The notes under the pieces were generated by a model. That model had not been told where the DNA came from. It was given only the letters and a program-made list of their open reading frames with translations, and ran no database searches. This document shows, in pieces, positions 1 through 7,150 of a stretch of DNA of 64,000 bases. Both the position numbers and the translations under genes were made by a program. Each line of letters starts with the position of its first letter. Positions within the stretch are counted from its first letter, which is position 1. The DNA is from Salinimonas marina (GTDB lineage: Bacteria; Pseudomonadota; Gammaproteobacteria; Enterobacterales; Alteromonadaceae): assembly GCF_015644725.1 (NCBI RefSeq), contig NZ_CP064795.1:3036501-3100500 (forward strand). Reading direction: 5' to 3'.

Positions 1-458
1 AATATGCGCCAACCTTTATATTATGCTGTATAAACTTTGGCGGCAGATTTATAATTTAGCTTAAAATCCTGTAGTTAGGAGCGGAAAAATACGCTAATGC
101 CATTACAAACACCACGGCTTATTGATCTTTTTTTGCTACAGATACGTTCAACGCCGATACAGTGTAAAAATATCCGACAACCTTCCCTGTTATTTACCCG
201 AATCCAACATTTTTGCATCATTCTGGGTGCCCTCGCCTCATCGTGCGAAAAGCCGGCGCTTACTTTTTGACGGCCCCGGGTTAAGCCTTTTGCCCAACGC
301 TATGTAACAAAAAGCTTTTTAAGGGCTGCAGACAATACTTACACATTATTTAGTTATGTAAAATTATCAGACACCAGTTTTAGATTATACTTATTAATTG
401 GAACAGTTCTCGCATAATAAAATGTAGTAGTCACTTATAAAATGTATTTGTTTTTATC
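1..458. other. Region without a confident gene, left edge
   Basis: No protein family is recognisable here. A short open frame of 57 codons begins at 97, but its start codon is poorly spaced from the nearest purine-rich stretch (TAGGAG near 76) and the product resembles nothing I know. The right part, from about 330, is AT-rich and holds the candidate sigma-54 promoter listed separately. The region may contain the end of an upstream transcription unit lying outside the window. Confidence 0.4.
399..414 (+). promoter_or_regulatory. Candidate sigma-54 (-24/-12) promoter of the exopolysaccharide pair
   Basis: The 16 bases TGGAACAGTTCTCGCA fit the RpoN consensus TGGCAC-N5-TTGCW. The GG and GC pairs are at the invariant spacing, and A5, C6, R7, T12 and W16 also match; the mismatches are position 4 (A for C) and position 13 (C for T). 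Transcription would begin near 425, about 34 bases before the start codon at 459. Similar boxes precede the PEP-CTERM genes further right. This is inferred from the sequence alone. Confidence 0.5.
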
Positions 459-1211
459 ATGACCTCGTCTTCTGCTCAGTCTAAAACATCGCCCGCCTCG
501 GCGCCTGCGGCCATGGGTTTTCGGATTTCATTGCGCACGATACGCGTTGGCTTATTGCTGGGGGCATTTATTCTGGCGGCTATGTGTGTGCGAACAGCCA
601 CAACCTACTGGCACGCGCATACCCTTTCCACGCAGGTACAGGCGTGGTTTGTCGGCGACCAGCTGCCCGCACCTGGTGAGCTGGCACGCACCGAACAGCA
701 ACTTAAACAGCTTGAAAAAACGCTGGCGGCGGATGCCGGCGTTAAGCTCTCACTGGCGCGCCTGTATATTGTGCGCGGCCAAAGTGAAACCGCCAGCCGC
801 TATTATGATAGTGCACGCGCAGCCCTGGTCTCCGCCCGGCGGCTGCAGCCTTCTCATTATGAAGCCCTGGCATTACGCGTGTTTCTGGACGATGTGCAAA
901 ATGGGTTAAATTCCGAAGCAATGGTGTTACTTGAGCAACTGTTGCGTCTTAGCCCTTATGAAAAAAAGGTACAGCAACTGATTGGGCCGGTGTTAGTGAA
1001 AAACTGGAATGCGTTATCGGGCACTCTGCAACAGCTGGCGGAGCCGCTTATCAGCAGTGCCTTACGCGAAGCCTCGACCAAGGCAATATTGTTTGATGCC
1101 ATGCGCCAGTACAATTTGGTCGCGCCGTTTAAATGTTGCTCACCCAATCGTGAAACCTCGGCCCAGTTGAGGGTACTGGAAGCGACCACCCCGCATGACA
1201 CCTTTCAATAA
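459..1211 (+). CDS. Membrane-anchored TPR-like protein of an exopolysaccharide locus
   Basis: No family is recognised with confidence. The 250-residue product has a cytoplasmic N-terminus rich in Ser, Ala and Pro. One hydrophobic segment follows at about residues 30-47, then a soluble helical part. Its Ala/Leu pattern (for example LSLARLYIVRGQSETASRYY around residues 97-116) resembles tetratricopeptide repeats. The 3' end overlaps the start of the O-antigen ligase family gene by 17 bases, so the two are probably translated together and act in the same polysaccharide assembly step, perhaps as an accessory partner of the ligase or polymerase. The ATG at 459 has no clear ribosome binding site. 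An internal Met at residue 19 would keep the membrane segment and is an alternative start. Confidence 0.6.
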   Translation: MTSSSAQSKTSPASAPAAMGFRISLRTIRVGLLLGAFILAAMCVRTATTYWHAHTLSTQVQAWFVGDQLPAPGELARTEQQLKQLEKTLAADAGVKLSLARLYIVRGQSETASRYYDSARAALVSARRLQPSHYEALALRVFLDDVQNGLNSEAMVLLEQLLRLSPYEKKVQQLIGPVLVKNWNALSGTLQQLAEPLISSALREASTKAILFDAMRQYNLVAPFKCCSPNRETSAQLRVLEATTPHDTFQ

Positions 1212-2568
1212 TACCTCTTCGGGCGTCGCCCGGTGGCTGATGCTGGCCACCTTGCTAGTGCTGCCCTGGTTGCACGGCGGCGAACGCTACTGGGAACAAC
1301 TGGTGATCGCGGGTGGCCTTTTTATCGCGGTGATCGTGATGTTGCTGGACAAACGCGCCCTGACAAGCCTGCCCGCCGGCACCTTATTAATTCTGACATT
1401 GTTTGGGGTGTGGCTGGTGCACACGCTGATTTACCTGGTGCCCATACCCATGGGTATGCTGGCCTGGATAAGCCCGGCCACGTATACCTGGCAGAACCAG
1501 GACCCTTCGCAACAGTTTGGCTATCTGAGCCTGTACCGGCAAGCCACCCTGGTTGAGCTGTTCAAATTTGCCGGTCTGGCCACTTTATTTTTATTAATTA
1601 GTCGGTTGTTTTTAACCACCGGACGCATTCGCTGGTTTTGCGGCGGCATTGTGACAATCGGTACGCTGACCACAGTGTATTCGCTGATAAACTTTGCGAC
1701 CGGGGGCGCCATTGACTGGGTTCCGGCTATTCCGCCGTGGGATTTTTCGTGGCACCAGGGCATACGCGGCACCTTCAGTTATAAAAATCAGTATGCCATG
1801 TACATGGTAATTTGTATCTTGCTCACCGCCGGCTTACTTATCGACAGTCTGCGGCGGGAAAGAAGGACACTTGTTACTCCGGCTATTGCCTATTTTGCAT
1901 TGTGTCTGGGTTTGCAACTCGCCACTTTACTTAATACCAGCTCCCGGGGGGCGCTGGTATCGCTGGTGGCAGGCTGTGGGTTTACCGCCTTCCTGTTTTT
2001 TCTGAGCCGCCCTAAGTTATTACAGCAATGGCTAAAACCAAAGATCCTGGCCGTCATGGTAATTGCAGGGACCCTGATGATCATCGCATTTATGCAGTCA
2101 GCGGTGTACCAGCGCTTCAGCGAACAAAAAATGGAAGACAATGGCCGTACCCTGCTGCGCGGCACCGTAATTCGGGTGATTCAGGATTATCCGGTTTTTG
2201 GAACCGGACCAGGTACCTACCCTTTTATTCAGCATAAATACAAACCTCTGGAGCTAGGCAATACCCAAATGTCTAAACGGGCCCACAATGATTATCTTGA
2301 AACTGTGGCTACCCAGGGCGCACTGGGGTTTACCCTGTTGGCTATTCCCACCGGATTATTATTGATGCGCTTGTTCAGGCGCGTGCCGGCATCACCGCTG
2401 ACCGGCCTGCAATTAGGCTGTCAGGCAGCGTCGGTTGCGTATCTGGTACAAGCTGCCATCGATGTTAATATTGGTGTTTATATATTGCCGGTGCATTTTG
2501 TGATTGTGCTGTCGGTTGGCTGGGTGATTGGTCATTTGCTTTATACTGCCCCTGCAAAGCCCACCTGA
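1195..2568 (+). CDS. O-antigen ligase / polymerase family membrane protein (Wzy_C)
   Basis: This 457-residue polytopic inner-membrane protein has about ten or more hydrophobic segments. It carries the hallmarks of the O-antigen ligase (Wzy_C/WaaL) family: a large periplasmic loop with RGTFSYKNQYA at about residues 191-201, an SSRGAL motif near 250, and HNDYLETVATQGALGF from about 364. Members join or polymerise undecaprenyl-linked glycans at the periplasmic face. With the TPR-like partner overlapping upstream and PEP-CTERM genes nearby, an exopolysaccharide polymerase is more likely than a lipid A core ligase, but the sequence alone cannot separate these. No other glycan gene is visible downstream, so this pair is either the end of a cluster starting left of the window or a stand-alone operon. 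Confidence 0.8.
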   Translation: MTPFNNTSSGVARWLMLATLLVLPWLHGGERYWEQLVIAGGLFIAVIVMLLDKRALTSLPAGTLLILTLFGVWLVHTLIYLVPIPMGMLAWISPATYTWQNQDPSQQFGYLSLYRQATLVELFKFAGLATLFLLISRLFLTTGRIRWFCGGIVTIGTLTTVYSLINFATGGAIDWVPAIPPWDFSWHQGIRGTFSYKNQYAMYMVICILLTAGLLIDSLRRERRTLVTPAIAYFALCLGLQLATLLNTSSRGALVSLVAGCGFTAFLFFLSRPKLLQQWLKPKILAVMVIAGTLMIIAFMQSAVYQRFSEQKMEDNGRTLLRGTVIRVIQDYPVFGTGPGTYPFIQHKYKPLELGNTQMSKRAHNDYLETVATQGALGFTLLAIPTGLLLMRLFRRVPASPLTGLQLGCQAASVAYLVQAAIDVNIGVYILPVHFVIVLSVGWVIGHLLYTAPAKPT

Positions 2569-2940
2569 AATACCAAGCCTGCCTGAAATATAAAGCCCAA
2601 TGAGGATAGCTGAGTCGCACCGCACCAGTTTGCAGAAGCCTGGCAGGGGATCGCTCGGCCTCCACGTTAACGCCAGCTGTGGTCACATGGGGGCTTTTGA
2701 ACGTCCCTCCCTTTAAATGACATTTTCTTTCAACGTTATTTCTGTTTAACGTAAATCTACCGGCCACTTTGTGGGGTTGGCGCTTATGGCGTTCTTAACA
2801 TTTCCGGGGGCTTTATCCTTTTGAAATAAAGAAACTCCCGGGCTACATTGAACAAATAACCGGTAATCGTGCGTACTAAGCATAACGCTCCGTTCTCCTT
2901 CTTTTTTCGGGCAAATTCATAAGATAAAAAGGAACCAGGC
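2569..2940. other. Intergenic region between ligase gene and sapC-like gene
   Basis: No gene is supported. Around 2809-2856 there is an imperfect hairpin-forming stretch (GGGGGCTTTAT pairing loosely with ATAAAG and CCC) that could end the upstream operon, but it lacks a clean T-tract. A ribosome binding site (AAAAAGGAA) lies just before the start codon at 2941. No promoter is clear enough to call. Confidence 0.35.
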
Positions 2941-3666
2941 ATGTCTCATTTCGTCGCACTGAATCCCAAGCAACATCAATCGCTGCGGGTGCAACCCAGC
3001 AAGGTCGCCGAGACTGGTGCCGCCGAGCAACTGATTCCGGTGGTGCTTAGCGAGTTCAATCAGCTCATCATTCAATACCCCATTGTTTTTACCAAAAATG
3101 CCAAGTCAGGCCAGTTTGTATGCTCGGCTATGCTGGGTTTTGAAGAAGGCGAAAACCTGTTTTGGAATGAGCAACAATGGAATGGCCTGTATATCCCGGC
3201 GCAGGTTGAGCGCCATCCTTTCTACATTGGTCAAAGTGATGAAAAAACGGAAGAAGATCAGCATCTGGTCTGTCTGGATACCGACAGTGAGGCGCTCAGT
3301 GAGACCGAGGGTGAACCCTTGTTTGATGAAAATGGTCAACCCACCACCTTGATGGCCGACAAACAGGAAATTCTGGCGATGCTATTAGACGGCGAGCCAC
3401 AGACCCGCAGCTTCATCAAAGCGCTTACCAGTTTAGACCTACTGGCACCTATTGCACTGGAAATCTCTCTGGCCGATGGTTCGACCCGCAAAGTTAACGG
3501 TCTGTATACCATTGATGAAGACAAACTCAGTGGGCTGTGTGGCGAAACCGTGGCGATGTTGCATGAAAAAGGCTTTCTGGCCCCGGCGTATACTTTGCTG
3601 GCGTCGCATGCTCATATCTACTCACTGATTGAGCGTAAAAATGCGCGCATTATTAAAGATGACTGA
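2941..3666 (+). CDS. SapC family protein
   Basis: This 241-residue soluble protein has the layout of the SapC family, named after a Caulobacter crescentus S-layer locus. Residues 10-60 include HQSLRVQP and VVLSEFNQLIIQYPIVFTK; the middle part has an FWNEQQWNGLYIPA stretch, and an acidic loop follows. The biochemical role of the family is not established. Members are found near outer-surface and TonB-dependent receptor genes in many aquatic proteobacteria. There is no signal peptide. The gene stands alone between divergent or unrelated units and is followed by a perfect 15-bp inverted repeat at 3733-3769. Confidence 0.8.
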   Translation: MSHFVALNPKQHQSLRVQPSKVAETGAAEQLIPVVLSEFNQLIIQYPIVFTKNAKSGQFVCSAMLGFEEGENLFWNEQQWNGLYIPAQVERHPFYIGQSDEKTEEDQHLVCLDTDSEALSETEGEPLFDENGQPTTLMADKQEILAMLLDGEPQTRSFIKALTSLDLLAPIALEISLADGSTRKVNGLYTIDEDKLSGLCGETVAMLHEKGFLAPAYTLLASHAHIYSLIERKNARIIKDD

Positions 3667-3732
3667 AAAATCATTATTCTCCCGTCATGGTCAGGGTTTA
3701 ATGACCACAACGTGAGGGGATAACCGTTCAGG

Positions 3733-3769
3733 ACGTTCTGCGCATAAGTCATCTTTATGCGCAGAACGT
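3733..3769. terminator. Perfect 15-bp inverted repeat between convergent genes
   Basis: ACGTTCTGCGCATAA (3733-3747) is exactly repeated in reverse complement at 3755-3769, with a 7-base loop. It lies between the stop of the SapC-like gene and the stop of the convergent doxX gene. There is no T-run on either side, so a two-way Rho-independent terminator of weak type is the simplest reading; an RNA-stabilising hairpin or a protein-binding palindrome is possible. Confidence 0.5.
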
Positions 3770-3825
3770 GATACTGGGCACCAGGTAGCGTTACAGCTGC
3801 TCTTCTGCCCGCATAAATCTATTCG

Positions 3826-4251
3826 CTAAAACTTTGTCTGCCGAGCATTGCCCGCCCCCGACAACAACAGCGATACACTTGCGCCCAATAAGGCTAGCGC
3901 AAACTCATAGCCGTTATTCGACATAAACAAACCCTGCTCAAAATGTACAGAGAATATCGCCACCAGCATGGTTATTGATAATGCTGCGGCCGCTGGTCGG
4001 GTTAACAATCCTGCTATTAGTGCCAGTCCGCCGAAAAACTCAGCACTGCCGGCCAGTAGCGCTAACGCAAAGCCTGGCGACAGACCGATAGAGTCCATCC
4101 ACCCGGCAGTACCTGCCAGGCCATAACCACCAAACCACCCGAACAGCTTTTGCGCACCATGCGCGATAAAAATGATACCTACAGGGATCCGCAACACCAG
4201 TGGTGAAAAGCCATTCCCCGTGCTCAAAAGTAATTTAAAAAATCGATACAT
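3826..4251 (-). CDS. DoxX family membrane protein
   Basis: This 141-residue protein has four predicted membrane helices and the DoxX signature: LVLRIPVGIIFIAHGAQKLFGWFGG near the N-terminus, then GLSPGFALALLAGSAEFFGGLALIAGLLTRPAA. DoxX proteins occur in complexes that deal with thiol or oxidative stress, and in many bacteria their exact role is unknown. It lies just downstream of an FMN-dependent NADH reductase gene on the same strand (95-base gap), a pairing often seen and consistent with quinone or electrophile detoxification. A decayed partial copy of this gene is found about 1.5 kb away at 5456-5540. Confidence 0.85.
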   Translation of the reverse strand: MYRFFKLLLSTGNGFSPLVLRIPVGIIFIAHGAQKLFGWFGGYGLAGTAGWMDSIGLSPGFALALLAGSAEFFGGLALIAGLLTRPAAAALSITMLVAIFSVHFEQGLFMSNNGYEFALALLGASVSLLLSGAGNARQTKF

Positions 4252-4346
4252 TTTACACCTATCAAAATGGGTTAGGCGTGGACCGCCTTTTTAATAAGAA
4301 CACAAACTGAAAACTGGCGGCGTTCTGCATAAGCACGCCGCTTGCG

Positions 4347-4940
4347 TTACAGATTGATTTGGTGGATGGCTTGTTCAGCCTGGGCCAGCTGGCTGGCATG
4401 GGTACGGGTGTTCAGACCTTCGGCATAGATAAACTGAACATCGTGAAGTCCGATTAACCCGAACACACTTTTGAGGAAGCTGGTTTGCGAGTCTGCCGAT
4501 GTACCGGCATAAAACCCGCCCCGGGCAGCCACGACATAAACCGTTTTATTGTCCAATAAGCCGACCGGACCGCTTTCGGTATAGTTGAACGTTACGCCGG
4601 CGCGGGCAATTCTGTCGATCCAGGCTTTAAATGTGGAAGGCACCCCAAAATTGTACATGGGCATGCCGATAACCACGGTATCGCTATTTTTCAGCTCGCT
4701 GATTAAAACATCGGACAACCCGGCAGCATCATGCTGTTGAGCTTGTTCATGATCAGAGGTGCTCATCCAGGTGGCCATCTCACTGTGGGTTAGATGGGGC
4801 AAAGGCTGCTCCGCAAAATCCCGGGTCACTACACGGGTTGCATGGCTTTGCTGTAACCGCGTTACCAGTTTGTCCACCAACTGGTTAGACTGACCTTGCG
4901 CGCCATTGAGCGATGATTTTATGACCAGAATGTTTTTCAT
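4347..4940 (-). CDS. azoR: FMN-dependent NADH:quinone oxidoreductase / azoreductase
   Basis: This 197-residue flavodoxin-fold enzyme reduces quinones and azo compounds by two-electron transfer from NAD(P)H, avoiding semiquinone radicals. The family pattern is clear: KNILVIKSSLNG at the N-terminus binds the FMN phosphate, GMPMYNFGVPSTFKAWIDR lies in the middle, and VVAARGGFY and the C-terminal helix follow. The start at 4940 is chosen over a longer frame (to 4994) because it begins at the conserved MKNILV and has GAGAGGA about 7 bases upstream. The upstream region has an 8-bp inverted repeat that may be an operator. It is probably co-transcribed with doxX. Confidence 0.88.
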   Translation of the reverse strand: MKNILVIKSSLNGAQGQSNQLVDKLVTRLQQSHATRVVTRDFAEQPLPHLTHSEMATWMSTSDHEQAQQHDAAGLSDVLISELKNSDTVVIGMPMYNFGVPSTFKAWIDRIARAGVTFNYTESGPVGLLDNKTVYVVAARGGFYAGTSADSQTSFLKSVFGLIGLHDVQFIYAEGLNTRTHASQLAQAEQAIHQINL

Positions 4941-4998
4941 GGTGTTCCTCTCAGATAAATAACAACTCACTCGATGGCGCTTATTATTAACCACAACT

Positions 4999-5041
4999 TA
5001 ATAGAATGATATTTGTTAAATTCATCGAAAACGTTCTATTA
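4999..5041. promoter_or_regulatory. Possible operator: spaced inverted repeat upstream of azoR
   Basis: TAATAGAA (4999-5006) and TTCTATTA (5034-5041) form a perfect 8-bp inverted repeat separated by 27 bases, in the very AT-rich stretch directly upstream of the azoR start. The layout would suit a regulator binding two half-sites over the promoter. In such AT-rich DNA a chance match is also possible. No regulator gene is adjacent. Confidence 0.25.
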
Positions 5042-5094
5042 ATTAGAATAAATGTGAGATGTTGAAGCAGCGCGCAGCGCTAAAATGAACAGAG

Positions 5095-5412
5095 CTATAG
5101 ATTGCGGAGTGACAAAGTGCTCAGCAAGGTAAGGCACACATAGTCAAAGACGCAGCAAGAGTCAGCGCGTGACTGAGGGGAGAGCCCTGATAAAGGCCAG
5201 ACACGACAGGTGTTATCTGCGCCGAATACGAACAAATATGAAGATAAGGGCCAGGCTTTAGCAAGGTATAATGCAAATGCAGCACAAGCTACAAGACAAA
5301 GCCCAGCGTAAGCTACGGCGATGACCCCACGGAGGGTGGGCGTGCCCGGGCGCTTGTATGGTGCTAAGCCGCTATCATGCCGATGACAAGGTGACAGGCC
5401 GGATTTACGCAT
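5095..5412 (-). other. Unrecognised 105-codon open frame, coding status doubtful
   Basis: The frame encodes a short product with one hydrophobic segment (GVIAVAYAGLCLVACAAFALYLA) and many Arg, Ser and Cys residues. It has no recognisable domain. There is no good ribosome binding site, and the amino-acid make-up is typical of a non-coding frame. It sits in an 845-base gap beside a doxX remnant, so it may be debris or a mobile repeat unit rather than a gene. It is listed because it fills the gap, not because it is well supported. Confidence 0.2.
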
Positions 5413-5455
5413 CGAATATGAGAATAAAACAGGGCGGTATAGGCTGGTTAGGAAA

Positions 5456-5540
5456 ATGCTGCGGCCGCCGGCGGGGTCAATAAGCCTGCTACCAGTGCCA
5501 GTCCATCACCGCTTAACCGCCTTTTGCGCATGATGTTATC
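5456..5540 (-). pseudogene. Decayed partial copy of doxX
   Basis: Bases 5456-5505 align without gaps to 3981-4030 inside the intact doxX gene, with 41 of 50 positions identical by my count. They share ATGCTGCGGCCGC, CCTGCTA and AGTGCCAGTCC. Further similarity (CTTTTGCGCA and weak matches beyond) follows to about 5540, but with a large internal deletion. No open frame of useful length remains. It is on the same strand as the intact doxX and about 1.5 kb upstream of it, as expected for an old tandem duplication that has lost most of one copy. Confidence 0.6.
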
Positions 5541-5740
5541 TACACCTTGAAATTATAGCGTAAGGTTTAACAACGTATGCCGGAAGAGCGGGAGTCAGGC
5601 TTGGTTAAAATGAATCACTATGGAGAAAGAATGTTCTAAGAATCAGCTGCAGTTAGCTTCAATATTTAAAGATACCGCTCTATGTATCAGAATAAATTTA
5701 GCTTGCTAGCTTACTTTTCTGTCTTACAAAAACTATCGTG

Positions 5741-5778
5741 CTCTGTAAGAGGGAAGTATCTACTTCCCTCTTACAGAG
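5741..5778 (-). terminator. 18-bp perfect hairpin downstream of the P-domain PEP-CTERM gene
   Basis: CTCTGTAAGAGGGAAGTA (5741-5758) and its exact reverse complement (5761-5778) are separated by only two bases. On the minus strand the hairpin begins 8 bases after the stop of the P-domain gene. It is followed after about nine bases by TTTTT, so it probably ends that transcript. The stem is longer than that of a usual intrinsic terminator. Confidence 0.6.
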
Positions 5779-5786
5779 ATTTTAGT

Positions 5787-6377
5787 TTAACGGAATCTAT
5801 GTGCTAATAAAAAAGCAACTAGAAACATAAAAAACGTGGTATTTTCGGGTACATTTATTGTTTCAACCTCAATTCCCCATGTTAGAAGAACATCATTTTC
5901 GCCAGGTACTTCTACATCCAGGATAGACAGTTGCCACGTACCAAAAACATCAAGCCCATCAAATATTGAAAGCATACTCTCAGCCTGAAAATCAGCACCC
6001 GGGAGAATGCTATAATCATCACTATCACGCAGTGCAGTCTGAAAGAATACATTGCTGCTTTCATCGTCGAAAGTAGCGCTTAAGATGTCTCCGAATTGCC
6101 ATCCAGTTTCAAAGCCAGTGGTCCAGATTCGTGCGGTGGTACCTGACTCCACGTGTGTTAACTCGACAGTGTTGTCATAGGCGCAGCAACCGGCATCAAT
6201 TCCAATGAAGAAATTCAAATCCGAGATGGTTCCGCTCTCGGTGGTCGTCAATGAAAATACTGATGCCGGATTGGTATCCACACTACTGCCACCGGGGCCA
6301 GTTAAAATTAGGGTGGCGTTAGCAGGTAGTGCCACGAGGTAAAGCAAAGCAGTAATACATAAAATTTTATAGTTCAT
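5787..6377 (-). CDS. Exported P-domain-like protein with PEP-CTERM-type sorting tail
   Basis: The 196-residue precursor begins with a signal peptide (cleavage probably after the ANA at residues 19-21). Next comes a beta-rich domain that ends in GTWQLSILD (146-154) and LLTWGIEVE. This resembles the proprotein-convertase P domain, a jelly-roll usually found behind secreted proteases but here without one. The last 21 residues, VPEN followed by a short hydrophobic stretch and HRFR, match the architecture of a PEP-CTERM sorting signal, with Asn in place of the second Pro. Such proteins are thought to be cut by an exosortase and released or attached at the surface. An adjacent Cys pair (64-65) is unusual. 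A candidate sigma-54 promoter lies upstream and a strong hairpin downstream, so the gene is transcribed alone. Confidence 0.72.
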   Translation of the reverse strand: MNYKILCITALLYLVALPANATLILTGPGGSSVDTNPASVFSLTTTESGTISDLNFFIGIDAGCCAYDNTVELTHVESGTTARIWTTGFETGWQFGDILSATFDDESSNVFFQTALRDSDDYSILPGADFQAESMLSIFDGLDVFGTWQLSILDVEVPGENDVLLTWGIEVETINVPENTTFFMFLVAFLLAHRFR

Positions 6378-6436
6378 TATAAAGTTCCGATTTTAATACG
6401 ACACAAAATTCATGGTTGATACAGCTATAGCCGTAA

Positions 6437-6452
6437 AGCAAAAAAGATACCC
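6437..6452 (-). promoter_or_regulatory. Candidate sigma-54 promoter of the P-domain PEP-CTERM gene
   Basis: On the minus strand the bases GGGTATCTTTTTTGCT place GG and GC at the invariant -24/-12 spacing and keep TTGCT. Position 1 and the CAC part of the consensus are not matched, so this box is weaker than the other three. The predicted start of transcription is about 50 bases upstream of the start codon at 6377. Confidence 0.38.
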
Positions 6453-6717
6453 ATTATAAAGAGCAACATTAACAACAACTTACACTTATATTGATTTTTA
6501 TTTACATAAAGCGTAAAAAAACCGGACACTTTTTAGCCAATGAAAAGAGCAGATTCACTGTTGAATTTTTAAAAAAATAAGCAAACACCCGAGCTGTTTT
6601 GTACCCAAGATGGGTAAAGTATGCTGAAACTGCCAATCTGAGGCCCGAGTCTTATCATGAGATATGAAGTAGAAGATGTGGTTAAGCTCGAATGCAGTTA
6701 ACCACCAATATAAAAAG
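6453..6717. other. AT-rich spacer between PEP-CTERM gene and rnpB
   Basis: No gene is seen. The stretch is AT-rich. On the minus strand it is the region downstream of rnpB, so the rnpB transcript should end and be trimmed here, but no classic GC hairpin with a T-run is obvious next to the RNA. Confidence 0.3.
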
Positions 6718-6719
6718 GT

Positions 6720-7076
<357 letters not shown>

Positions 7077-7150
7077 GCGCATTCTACCTTAAGCCTATGG
7101 TAAATGCGATACACGCCGAAAAAGAACTTTGTGAATGATGATGCCTGCCT

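Noticed and set aside
5095..5412. 105-codon minus-strand frame as a new membrane protein
   Set aside because: No ribosome binding site, no domain, odd composition and location beside gene debris. Kept only as a doubtful entry.
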